Shown: piece by piece, positions 7,464-16,007 of the stretch
Position numbering within the stretch: the first letter of the stretch is position 1
Layout of the letters: each line of letters opens with the position of its first letter
Assembly (NCBI RefSeq): GCF_003943655.1
Contig: NZ_RJMM01000006.1
Location: 11,603 to 56,047, forward strand
Direction of reading: 5' to 3'
Length of the DNA: 44,445 bases
Source of the DNA: Streptococcus sanguinis
GTDB taxonomy: Bacteria > Bacillota > Bacilli > Lactobacillales > Streptococcaceae
The notes under the pieces: generated by a model
What the model saw: the letters and a program-made list of their open reading frames with translations, nothing else
Told to the model about the DNA's origin: nothing
Databases searched by the model: none
Position numbers and translations under genes: made by a program

Positions 7464-9206
7464 TTAATCTTCCTCCTTCAAGCTTTCTGCCAGCTGCTGA
7501 TTATGGTATGTCTGGGCATACCAGCCCTTTTGCTCCAATAGCTCTTGGTGAGTCCCCCGCTCCTTGATACGGCCCTCTTCCATGACCAAAATCAGGTCTG
7601 CATGCACCAAAGCCGACAGCCGATGAGCTGTGATAATAGTTGTCTTGCCAGCACGCTCAGACTTTAGATTTTCTAAAATCAGATGCTCTGTCTTGGCATC
7701 AACAGCCGACAGTGAGTCATCCAAAATCAGAATTTCAGGATTGGTAATAATAGCCCGACTCATCGCCAAGCGCTGCTTCTGCCCACCAGACAGAGACAAG
7801 CCACGCTCACCGACAATCGTATCCAACCCCTCTGGCATAGCCTGAATATCCTCATAAACACCGCAGAGTTGAGCGGCAGCTAGAACCTGACTATCTGTCA
7901 GCTGGGGATTAGCAAAGCGAATATTATCCCGAATCGACAGAGCAAAAAGCATCTGTTCCTGTGGTACATAGCCGATGAGATGTCGCAAGTCTTTGAGGCG
8001 GTACTCTCGGATATCATGGCCATTCAGATAGATAGCCCCCTCCTGAATATCCTGCTCCCGCAGCAGCAAGCGCAGAAGAGTGGTTTTCCCTGAGCCCGTC
8101 TGACCGACAATTCCCAGTGTCTGTCCCTGCTCAATGGAAAAATGAATATCCGATAAACTAGTCTCCTCTGCATAAGAAAACTTCTGAATGTCATAGTCCA
8201 ATCGACCATTTTCCGCATGAGAAAGAGGTTGTTCAGCTTCCTTGACATCTGACTCCTGAGCTAGCAGTTTCTCGATCCGTTCATAGGAAACGGCACCTCG
8301 CTGGCCGATGTTAAAAAGATAGCCTGTAGCCTGCAGCGGCCAAACCAGCATATCCAGATAAGTAATAAAAGTAACCAACTCTCCTATGGTAAACTGTCCT
8401 TGGGAGATAAAAATTCCACCGAAAATCAAGGTCAAAACATAAGAAAGGCCGATAAAAAGCAAAACCAAGGGGTCAAAAAGAGAATCGTACTTGGCAGCTA
8501 AAACGTTTTTTTCGTAGACTTCCTGATTTGTCTTGGCAAAAGACTGAGTCTCAGCTTCCTGATAGCCAAAGGATTTGGTCACTCGAATCCCTGAAACACT
8601 CTCCTGAACTTTATTGTTCAAATCCGAAAAAGCCTCTTGAGCAGCCTTAAAACTTTCATGATTTTTACGACCAATCAAACCTGTTCCCCAGGACAAGAAA
8701 GGCATGGGCACAATGGCAATCAAAGTCAGTCGCCAGTCCAAAATGAAAAACATAGTCAGCAGGGTCACCAAGGCTGTAATAGAAGCATCCACAGCTGACA
8801 TGACTCCGCCACCAGCCAGACTGACAACCGCATTGATATCATTGGTCGCATGAGCCATCAAGTCCCCTGTTCGATATTTCTGATAAAAAGAGGGAGACAT
8901 TTGAGTAAAGTGCTCAAACAATCGAGAGCGCAGAATCCGTCCCAGATTATTGGACGTCCCTAAGATATAAAGGCGCCAGACATAACGAAGGCCGTACATG
9001 ATAAAAGCTGAAGCAATCAGCAACAGCAAATTAAAGAGCAGCTCTTGAGAAGTCAGATGTTTGCTAGCAATTCGGTCAATAACCTGACCGATGACTCTAG
9101 GCGGTATCAGATTGAAGACACTTACCAAGGACAAGGCCAAGATACCAATGATATAGCGCCGCTTTTCCAACTTAAAAAACCAGGCTAATTTTCTAATGAG
9201 GTTCAT
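7464..9206 (-). CDS. ABC exporter half-transporter, subunit with degenerate ATP site
   Basis: This half-transporter has six helices followed by an ATPase domain with Walker A GQTGSGKTT near 367, a canonical LSLSGGQKQRLA near 470 and Walker B ILILDDSLSAVD near 495. The catalytic glutamate is replaced by aspartate, as in BmrC. This marks it as the non-hydrolytic partner in an asymmetric heterodimer. The open frame runs up to 9266, but AGGAGAAATT precedes an ATG at 9206 (MNLIRKLAWFF), and a -10 box at 9235-9240 lies between the two, so 9206 is the start and the protein has 580 residues. Confidence 0.85.
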   Translation of the reverse strand: MNLIRKLAWFFKLEKRRYIIGILALSLVSVFNLIPPRVIGQVIDRIASKHLTSQELLFNLLLLIASAFIMYGLRYVWRLYILGTSNNLGRILRSRLFEHFTQMSPSFYQKYRTGDLMAHATNDINAVVSLAGGGVMSAVDASITALVTLLTMFFILDWRLTLIAIVPMPFLSWGTGLIGRKNHESFKAAQEAFSDLNNKVQESVSGIRVTKSFGYQEAETQSFAKTNQEVYEKNVLAAKYDSLFDPLVLLFIGLSYVLTLIFGGIFISQGQFTIGELVTFITYLDMLVWPLQATGYLFNIGQRGAVSYERIEKLLAQESDVKEAEQPLSHAENGRLDYDIQKFSYAEETSLSDIHFSIEQGQTLGIVGQTGSGKTTLLRLLLREQDIQEGAIYLNGHDIREYRLKDLRHLIGYVPQEQMLFALSIRDNIRFANPQLTDSQVLAAAQLCGVYEDIQAMPEGLDTIVGERGLSLSGGQKQRLAMSRAIITNPEILILDDSLSAVDAKTEHLILENLKSERAGKTTIITAHRLSALVHADLILVMEEGRIKERGTHQELLEQKGWYAQTYHNQQLAESLKEED

Positions 9207-9234
9207 AATTTCTCCTATTCTTACTGGTCTTTTT

Positions 9235-9240
9235 ATTATA
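9235..9240 (-). promoter_or_regulatory. -10 box for the ABC exporter operon
   Basis: TATAAT on the minus strand lies 29 bases upstream of the ATG at 9206. The -35 region overlaps the tail of the yjbR terminator and only a weak TTTCAT is found 17 bases upstream. Confidence 0.55.
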
Positions 9241-9263
9241 CTGTTTTTTGAGGAAAAATGAAA

Positions 9264-9285
9264 CACAGCGGATTGGAGCGCTGTG
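9264..9285 (-). terminator. terminator downstream of yjbR
   Basis: CACAGCG and CGCTGTG form a 7-bp stem with an 8-base loop, followed on the minus strand by TTTCATTTTT. It lies 9 bases after the yjbR stop and before the ABC promoter. Confidence 0.7.
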
Positions 9286-9293
9286 CTTCGATT

Positions 9294-9965
9294 CTATTTT
9301 TTACTGGTCAGCTGGTAACTAACAGCCAATAAATCAAAGATTTCCTGATCGCTCAGGCTATCATCCAAGGGCAGACTGAGCCAATATTTCTTATTCATGT
9401 GAAAGGCCGGGTAAATCCCCTTTTTCTGAATCAGCTCTGCCACATGGTCATTCTTAACATTCAGCACCTCAATAGCGCCGCTTCGCTCTGCTTCAAACTT
9501 AGACCAGTCTGTGGTCAAAAAAGCTCCGTACCATTTCTTACTGTCCTGGTGGCGGAAAACCCCAGCTTTAGTCGAGCTCTTTCTGGACGACTTCTCCCAG
9601 AGGTACTCTATTTGCCCCTGATAAACCTCAGCTGCATGATCCCGCAGTCGCTTACTCTGCTCATAGAGAAAGCCAACCTCGTCAAAACAGTGCTGACGGA
9701 TAGCCAGCAGTACTGCCTGACAAGCTTCACGAACCTGACCGACAAACTCACCCGTCACTTGCTCCATCTTGACCTGTAGATAAGCGTCATCAGTCTCACA
9801 GTCAAAGACCTGATAGTCCAGCTTCCCATCTCTGATAGTTATTTCCAAGCGAAAGTCACCCTTCATAATCTTCTGCGAGAAACGGTAAGCTCCATCAGAC
9901 TTCTTAAAGCCGTAAGTCTGAAGCTTGTCTAGATTAGCCTTGTATTTTTCAAATAGTTCCAACAT
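9294..9965 (-). CDS. MmcQ/YjbR family protein
   Basis: This 223-residue protein ends in an MmcQ/YjbR domain (roughly residues 125-215): WYGAFLTTDWSKFE, a VLNVKNDHVAELI helix, then GIYPAFHMNKKYWLSLPLDD, the family's central motif. The domain has a CyaY-like fold and is often labelled DNA-binding, but no molecular role is established. The N-terminal half (1-115) is an extra domain common in the streptococcal versions. A TAG directly precedes the ATG, so the start cannot be moved upstream. The strong GGAGGGGGA site (9991-9999) is 25 bases away, with a small hairpin (9976-9989) between; see findings. It lies 34 bases after cutC. Confidence 0.75.
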   Translation of the reverse strand: MLELFEKYKANLDKLQTYGFKKSDGAYRFSQKIMKGDFRLEITIRDGKLDYQVFDCETDDAYLQVKMEQVTGEFVGQVREACQAVLLAIRQHCFDEVGFLYEQSKRLRDHAAEVYQGQIEYLWEKSSRKSSTKAGVFRHQDSKKWYGAFLTTDWSKFEAERSGAIEVLNVKNDHVAELIQKKGIYPAFHMNKKYWLSLPLDDSLSDQEIFDLLAVSYQLTSKK

Positions 9966-9999
9966 CTACTTAGCCGCTGCTAGCGCAGCTTCCCCCTCC

Positions 10000-10632
10000 T
10001 TAAAATACAATTTTAGTTCCATGCAGCTGGTCTACTGCCAGACTATCTATAACTTCCTGACGATTGCCCAGATGAATCCCACCTCCCGGCATGATATCAA
10101 TCCGATCAGCAGCATGCTCGATTAATTCGTCCAGCCAAGCAAAATGCTCCTCAATCGGCTCATTAGCAGGCCCTCCGTGGGTCAAAATTCGCTGGACACC
10201 GTTCTCCATTAGCCAATCCATTTCGCCAAACTGGTATTCAGCCGGTATCGCATCAAAAGCCATGTGAAAAACTACTTCCAGTCCCTTGCATGCCTCTAGC
10301 AGCCGCTGCATCTTAGGAACATCTATTTCATTCTTCTCCGTCAAAACACCAAAAACGACTCCCTGACTGCCGGCTTCCTTGGCTTTTTGGATATCAGCCA
10401 GCATAATCTCAATTTCAAGATCCGAGTAAACGAAATCACCGCCTCGGGGCCGAATCATGGTCATCACAGTCGCACCGTAAGGCTTGGCTAAGTCAACTGC
10501 TGCTTGAATTACGCCGTAACTGGGTGTCGTGCCTCCGACAGCCAGATTATCACAGAGCTCAATCCGCTGGGCTCCAGCCTTCATAGCCTTTTTTAACAAG
10601 GTTACATTTTCCGCACAAAATTCATAAAGCAT
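10000..10632 (-). CDS. cutC: CutC family protein
   Basis: This 210-residue TIM-barrel protein matches CutC across its length: CAENVTLLKKAMKAGAQRIELCDNL at the N-terminus (the family's first strand and helix), MIRPRGGDFVYSD near residue 60, HMAFDAIPA near 122, ILTHGGPAN near 150 and the closing IMPGGGIH. CutC was named for copper homeostasis in E. coli, but the biochemical role is disputed; copper binding has been reported for the streptococcal and human proteins. AGAGGTAAGATA precedes the ATG. An extended -10 (TGTTATAAT) lies about 40 bases upstream. yjbR follows. Confidence 0.85.
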   Translation of the reverse strand: MLYEFCAENVTLLKKAMKAGAQRIELCDNLAVGGTTPSYGVIQAAVDLAKPYGATVMTMIRPRGGDFVYSDLEIEIMLADIQKAKEAGSQGVVFGVLTEKNEIDVPKMQRLLEACKGLEVVFHMAFDAIPAEYQFGEMDWLMENGVQRILTHGGPANEPIEEHFAWLDELIEHAADRIDIMPGGGIHLGNRQEVIDSLAVDQLHGTKIVF

Positions 10633-10665
10633 TATCTTACCTCTGATTTAATATATTGATTTCCT

Positions 10666-10800
10666 TTATCTATTATAACACAAGAGCTTCGCGATATCAG
10701 CTCTTATCAAATTTTCCAGCTTCTCTCTTACACCAATCAAGCCAATGGATCTGATAGTCTTCCTTGGACTAAATGCGGTTCTGTAGGCATCTTTTCTCCC
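10666..10800 (-). other. open frame upstream of cutC, possible gene remnant
   Basis: The 248-base gap between the YpmS-like gene and cutC holds a stop-to-stop minus frame of 44 codons with protein-like content (TIRSIGLIGVREKLENLIRA followed by DIAKLLCYNR). It lacks a start codon with a ribosome binding site. In another frame GGGAGAAAAGATG at about 10788 begins a 17-codon peptide (MPTEPHLVQGRLSDPLA). The cutC -10 box overlaps the end of the frame. It may be a decayed gene or repeat; I see no known family. Confidence 0.25.
10672..10680 (-). promoter_or_regulatory. extended -10 promoter of cutC
   Basis: TGTTATAAT on the minus strand is a perfect extended -10. AAGAGCT and AGCTCTT (10682-10705) form a 7-base inverted repeat with a 10-base centre just upstream, over the -35 region, a possible operator. 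Confidence 0.6.
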
Positions 10801-10830
10801 TTACAATGCTATTGCTCAAATAATAGTATA

Positions 10831-10875
10831 AAAACTCCATTTGATTCGGAAAGACTCCTCCTCAAATGAAGTTTT
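10831..10875 (-). terminator. terminator of the YpmS-like gene
   Basis: AAAACTCCATTTGA (10831-10844) and TCAAATGAAGTTTT (10862-10875) pair over 14 positions with one mismatch, with a 17-base loop, and GTTTTTATACT ends the stem on the minus strand. Confidence 0.75.
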
Positions 10876-10880
10876 CTTTT

Positions 10881-11480
10881 TTAGATTCCATAACCCATGC
10901 TGAACTGGATTTTAGCAGTTCCATTCTGGAAGCTAATTTTATTAATACTGAATTGACTCTGCGGCAGAGCTAGAAGGAAACTATCTCCCTCCGTTGTGAT
11001 AGATGAATTAGAGGCCTGCATTTGTTGCTTCAGCATGCCTGTCACCCAAGATTTAGGGATAGGAAGGGAGCCCAGCTTGGCACTATCGATTGTGATGTGC
11101 AAGACATTATCCCTCACCGTCACATCCACCTCTAGGTCCAGCTTACTGTCAATGAAGAGCAGCTTGACTGGATACTGGATGCGCAGCTTATTGCCTTCAA
11201 TACTGTAAACGCTGTTCAGCAGCTCCTGATTCTCAGAGTCAGTCAGAGAAGACTTGAGCACCTGATTAAGCTGGACGCTATTGAGAGAAACCTCCGTGCT
11301 GACTCCCTGAGCCGTCACATTGGCATTGCTCAAAGCTGGCTCAATAATACTCATCCAGGAAGCACTGCCTTGAACATTCTTTAATTGTTCACTTTGATTA
11401 ACAGATGCAGGAACCAGAAATAGCACCGCTGCAAGCAACAACACCAAAGCAATTCCCACTACTCTTTTTACCATTTTCAT
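10881..11480 (-). CDS. YpmS family (DUF2140) membrane-anchored protein
   Basis: This 199-residue protein has a single N-terminal membrane helix (residues 5-25, VVGIALVLLLAAVLFLVPA) followed by an extracellular domain rich in beta strands. SVQLNQVLKSSL and the closing FSINKISFQNGTAKIQFSMGYG match the YpmS/DUF2140 family. Members are often found in Firmicutes as anchored proteins of unknown role. AAAGGAATACAAAC precedes the ATG, and TGTAAAAT near 11542-11549 is a possible -10. The gene seems to be a single transcription unit with its own terminator. Confidence 0.7.
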   Translation of the reverse strand: MKMVKRVVGIALVLLLAAVLFLVPASVNQSEQLKNVQGSASWMSIIEPALSNANVTAQGVSTEVSLNSVQLNQVLKSSLTDSENQELLNSVYSIEGNKLRIQYPVKLLFIDSKLDLEVDVTVRDNVLHITIDSAKLGSLPIPKSWVTGMLKQQMQASNSSITTEGDSFLLALPQSQFSINKISFQNGTAKIQFSMGYGI

Positions 11481-11609
11481 GTTTGTATTCCTTTAATTTG
11501 AGAAAATCCCTTTAGCTAAAAACACAAAAAGGATTTATCTTATTTTACACTATTTTTGCATAATTTTCTGTAACAAACATATTAAAAAGCTAACAATCCT
11601 GTGAGAAAA

Positions 11610-11632
11610 GGCTGGGACAGATCATCCCAGCC
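11610..11632 (-). terminator. terminator of the rml operon
   Basis: GGCTGGGA and TCCCAGCC form an 8-bp stem with a 7-base loop. On the minus strand, TTTTCTC follows. Stems of this GGCTGGGA type recur in streptococcal genomes as terminators. Confidence 0.75.
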
Positions 11633-11683
11633 TCTCAATCACATAGCGCTAGTTTTACAAAGCTCATCATAAATAGCCTATTC

Positions 11684-12739
<1,056 letters not shown>

Positions 12740-12752
12740 TTATTTTTTTATA

Positions 12753-12883
12753 ATTGCCTTAGATGGTGGGGACGTAAGCAAACCTCCGGTTTCATTGCTT
12801 ATTTTTGAGCCTTATGTCTCAAAAATCCCCTGTCATGTAACAAACTAAATAATTTGTTACATGACTTACACCACAGCGGCAAT
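12753..12883. repeat. structured MITE-like element between rmlC and rmlB
   Basis: The outer ends are inverted: ATTGCC at 12753-12758 and GGCAAT at 12878-12883, then TGGTG at 12764-12768 and CACCA at 12869-12873. Inside are nested hairpins: AAACC-TCC-GGTTT; TTTTTGAG (12802-12809) with CTCAAAAA (12818-12825); and a perfect 13-bp stem GTCATGTAACAAA (12832-12844) with TTTGTTACATGAC (12853-12865). No open frame of note. This layout of short terminal inverted repeats and internal stems fits a miniature transposable element, or a structured RNA within the rml transcript. Outside it, a further imperfect stem lies at 12898-12921. Confidence 0.5.
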
Positions 12884-12970
12884 CATTTCTTTAACTCGCT
12901 GAGCTCGGATAGGAGCTGAGCTAAATCATATATTTTAGTATCAATTAATGAATCAGAAAAAAATTTTTTT

Positions 12971-13564
12971 TTACAAATCTTCTTTTCTTAGTGGTTTTAC
13001 ATCCTTAAGTAATGGATGGTTCTTGTCTGCTTCTGAGACTTCTGCAGCTTCTAGGTTTTCCCACTGGATACCTAAAGCTGGGTCTGCATAGTTGACAAAG
13101 GCATACTTAGGTTTGAGTTCCAGAGCCCAGTAGTCATTCACCAGATAGCTATAGGAAACGGTGTCAGAAAGGACTTGGAAGCCGTTGGCAACGCCACGTG
13201 GCACAAAAATCCCCTTGCTGGCATCAATTTCTGTCTGGTAAGTATTGCCAAAAGTCTCACCTTCACGCAGGTCTACCCAAGATCCCAGCACCTTGCCACC
13301 ATCTGCAACAGAGATGTACTTATCCCATGGTTCAGCATGAAGACCACGCAGGACATTTTTACGAGAAAAGCTGACATTATTTTGCAGTTTCCCTTCTGCA
13401 AAGAAGCTTTCAGGGAAGCCTAGCGGCAGCATTTTTTCCTTTTGGAAATTCTCCTTAAACCAGCCTCGATTGTCCCCACGAACAGGGATATCAAACTCCA
13501 GCATTCCAGGAATTCCAGGAACCTCACGCGCTGCTAATTCCTTATCAAAAAATTGTTCCGTCAT
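12971..13564 (-). CDS. rmlC: dTDP-4-dehydrorhamnose 3,5-epimerase
   Basis: RmlC catalyses the third step towards dTDP-L-rhamnose. The cupin protein shows FDIPVRGDNRGWFKENFQ at about residues 26-43, NVSFSRKNVLRGLHAEPWDK with the catalytic His, and GIFVPRGVANGFQVLSD. The frame is open to a TTG at 13582, but the ATG at 13564 (MTEQFFDKEL) follows GGAGAAGAA that overlaps the end of rmlA, giving 197 residues, the same as pneumococcal RmlC. The start lies 4 bases after the rmlA stop, so translation is coupled. A tract of A8T9 follows the stop. Confidence 0.95.
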   Translation of the reverse strand: MTEQFFDKELAAREVPGIPGMLEFDIPVRGDNRGWFKENFQKEKMLPLGFPESFFAEGKLQNNVSFSRKNVLRGLHAEPWDKYISVADGGKVLGSWVDLREGETFGNTYQTEIDASKGIFVPRGVANGFQVLSDTVSYSYLVNDYWALELKPKYAFVNYADPALGIQWENLEAAEVSEADKNHPLLKDVKPLRKEDL

Positions 13565-13568
13565 CTTC

Positions 13569-14438
13569 TTATTCTTCTCCAATCAAGCGCAAGAGATAGT
13601 GACCGTACTCATTCTTTTTCAATGGCTGCGCCAATTCATGCACTTGCTCTTTAGTGATATAACCCATACGATAGGCAATTTCTTCCAGATTCGCCACCTG
13701 AACGTTCTGCATCCGCTGAACTGTTTCGATATATTGAGCTGCCTCTAAGAGACTTTCGTGGGTACCTGTATCCAACCAAGCAAAACCACGTCCCATAAGC
13801 TCTACAGACAAATCACCACAATCCAAGTAAGCCTTGTTAACATCTGTAATTTCCAATTCTCCGCGAGGACTTGGTTTGATGTTCTTGGCAATTTCTACAA
13901 CATCGTTATCATAGAAATACAGTCCTGTCACTGCATAGTTAGAGCGCGGCTGTTCTGGTTTTTCTTCGATGGAAATAGCATTCATATTCTCATCAAATTC
14001 TACTACACCAAAGCGTTCTGGATCCTTGACATGGTAGCCAAAAACAGTTGCTCCTTTTTCTTTAGCAGCAGCATTTTGGAGCATTTTACTCAGACCTGGT
14101 CCATGGTAAATATTATCCCCAAGAATCAGCGCCACGCGGTCATCTCCAATGAAATCAGCCCCAATGATAAAGGCTTGTGCCAGCCCGTCTGGACTTGGCT
14201 GCTCTGCATAAGAAAGCTTGATACCAAACTCAGAGCCATCTCCCAGCAGATCCTCAAAACGAGGCAGATCCGTCGGAGTGGAGATAATCAAGATGTCCTT
14301 GATACCAGCCAGCATAAGAGTTGACAGTGGATAATAAATCATGGGTTTGTCATAAACCGGCATGAGCTGTTTTGACGCAGCGCGGGTCAATGGGTACAAA
14401 CGTGTACCAGAACCACCTGCAAGAATAATACCTTTCAT
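13569..14438 (-). CDS. rmlA: glucose-1-phosphate thymidylyltransferase
   Basis: RmlA makes dTDP-glucose from dTTP and glucose 1-phosphate, the entry to the rhamnose pathway and its feedback-controlled step. The 289-residue protein starts [20 protein letters not shown], the nucleotide-binding signature, followed by [16 protein letters not shown] and the [11 protein letters not shown] metal site near residue 110. Length is normal. GAGAGGAAACTC precedes the ATG. It is the first gene of the operon; a strong promoter lies about 30 bases upstream. Confidence 0.95.
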   Translation of the reverse strand: MKGIILAGGSGTRLYPLTRAASKQLMPVYDKPMIYYPLSTLMLAGIKDILIISTPTDLPRFEDLLGDGSEFGIKLSYAEQPSPDGLAQAFIIGADFIGDDRVALILGDNIYHGPGLSKMLQNAAAKEKGATVFGYHVKDPERFGVVEFDENMNAISIEEKPEQPRSNYAVTGLYFYDNDVVEIAKNIKPSPRGELEITDVNKAYLDCGDLSVELMGRGFAWLDTGTHESLLEAAQYIETVQRMQNVQVANLEEIAYRMGYITKEQVHELAQPLKKNEYGHYLLRLIGEE

Positions 14439-14468
14439 ATGAGTTTCCTCTCTTAATGTATTCTCCTT

Positions 14469-14497
14469 ATTCTACCATTTTTGAAAGCGGATGTCAT
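14469..14497 (-). promoter_or_regulatory. promoter of the rml operon
   Basis: ATGACA (complement of 14492-14497), 17 bases, then TAGAAT (complement of 14469-14474). The -10 is extended (TGGTAGAAT). It lies 31 bases upstream of the rmlA ATG. Confidence 0.75.
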
Positions 14498-14527
14498 CCT
14501 TTTCACTACCCTTAAATAATAAAAGAA

Positions 14528-14560
14528 AAAGAGTGGATATTCCGCTTTATTCCGCTCTTT
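14528..14560 (-). terminator. terminator of the ZIP gene
   Basis: AAAGAGTGGA and TCCGCTCTTT pair with one mismatch over 10 positions, with a 13-base loop, followed on the minus strand by TTTTTCTTTTATT. Confidence 0.7.
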
Positions 14561-14575
14561 AATTCCAAGTTGGCA

Positions 14576-15400
14576 TCATCCCAAAGCCACATCCAAGACC
14601 ATCATGAGAACAAAGCCCACCATGAGACCTAAAGTCGCCACATCTGTATTGCCATTGGTCTGCGAATCCGGTATCAGCTCCTCTACCACCACGAAAATCA
14701 TAGCACCCGCCGCAAAGGAAAGAGCATAGGGTAGAATAGCCGTCATGGCCATAACAGCAACTGCCCCCAGAACAGCCCGGATTGGCTCTACAATAGCGGA
14801 CATGGAACCCCAGTAAAAGGCCTTAAGCCTAGACTTGCCGTCCGTCCGAATCGGAATGGACAGAGCCGCTCCTTCTGGGACGTTTTGCAGGCCAATTCCC
14901 AAAGCTAGGCCAATCGCACCGACAAAGGCTTCCGGACTAGGATTGGCGGCCAAAGCACCAAAGGCTACTCCGACTGCCAAACCTTCTGGAAAATTGTGAA
15001 TGGTAATGGCTAAAAAGAGCAGGGCTGTCTTGGACAGCTTCTTGCGGCTATGCTCAGGAACACTCTCTGCCTCCGAAATGTCCTTGCTCAAGTGCAAGTG
15101 AGGCACTACTGCATCAATCAGCCGCAGGAAAAAACCTCCCACTAAAAAACCAATCGCTGAAGGCAGCCAGGATAGCTTGCTATAAGAACTTTGCGCATAC
15201 TCAATCGACGGTGCCAGAAGCGACCAAAAGGAAGCCGCAATCATGACGCCTGCCGCAAAGCCCATCATAATATCCAGCAGCTTGCGACTGACCTGTTTAA
15301 AGAAAAATACAACAGCTGAGCCCACAATAGTACATCCCTATGTAAAAAGCCCCGCCAAGAGTGCCTGCATAACCACAGGCTGCGATCGTAACCAGTCCAT
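14576..15400 (-). pseudogene. ZIP-family metal transporter with premature amber codon
   Basis: The gene should begin at the ATG at 15398-15400, which has a strong AAGGAGAAGTT site. It reads MDWLRSQPVVMQALLAGLFT, then a TAG at 15338-15340, then continues in the same frame as GCTIVGSAVVFFF. A tryptophan (TGG) is expected there. The remaining 249 codons are intact, with HNFPEGLAVGVAFG and QNVPEGAALSIPI, the two metal-binding helices of ZIP transporters, which import zinc or other divalent metals. A GTG at 15325 could restart, but has no ribosome binding site and would lose most of helix 1. So the gene is probably inactive in this strain, unless the amber codon is a sequencing error or suppressed. 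Confidence 0.8.
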
Positions 15401-15422
15401 AACTTCTCCTTATCCTCTGAAA

Positions 15423-15893
15423 TCAATCATACAAAATCGTCTTGGTTTCCCCGATACAGCGTTTTTCCTCATTCCAGTAATGAATCCGCTCGAAAGAGCC
15501 TTTCCGCCAGTAGAGAGGCAAACGTTCACGTATGTCATCCTGCATATCTATTTGGTCAAGTTCCGAAATCTTCCACCATTTGGGCTCCCCTTCATGATCG
15601 TTTCCCCTGACCTGTCCTTCAAATGCAGTACAAAGAAAATCGTAATATACATACCGTTCTTCTTTACTTGGATTAGTGAAGCCTGAAATCCCCTTCAATT
15701 CCAAGTTTAGAGCAGTCAGTCCCGTTTCTTCTTTTAACTCGCGCCTTGCAGCTTCAAAAAAAGATTCTGGAAATTCCACCTTCCCGCCTGGTTGTATCCA
15801 CCCTTTAAAGTTATCATGCTGGCGATTAAGCAGTAAAATTTCATCATCTTTTTTCACACAAACATTGACCCAATTCAAAATAGTTTCTGTCAT
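15423..15893 (-). CDS. Nudix hydrolase
   Basis: The 156-residue protein has a complete Nudix box, GGKVEFPESFFEAARREL followed by KEETGL (GX5EX7REUXEEXGU), at about residues 36-58. It would hydrolyse a nucleoside diphosphate linked to another group, with a MutT-like 8-oxo-dGTP clean-up role as one option; the substrate cannot be predicted. The frame is open to 15911, but the ATG at 15893 (MTETILNWVNVCV) has GGAGAAGG upstream, so I start there. The start of the ZIP gene lies 22 bases downstream, so the two may be cotranscribed. Confidence 0.8.
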   Translation of the reverse strand: MTETILNWVNVCVKKDDEILLLNRQHDNFKGWIQPGGKVEFPESFFEAARRELKEETGLTALNLELKGISGFTNPSKEERYVYYDFLCTAFEGQVRGNDHEGEPKWWKISELDQIDMQDDIRERLPLYWRKGSFERIHYWNEEKRCIGETKTILYD

Positions 15894-16007
15894 ATCAAAC
15901 CTTCTCCACATAGAACTAGTAACTTTAAGAAAACCTCAATCATGACACTTGCACAACCACAAGCTGTAATTTAAAGCAATACCTAAAAAACTTACTCTAA
16001 CTTAATA

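Noticed and set aside
13758..14324. 188-codon plus-strand open frame opposite rmlA
   Set aside because: Antisense shadow of a highly conserved enzyme, with no start signals.
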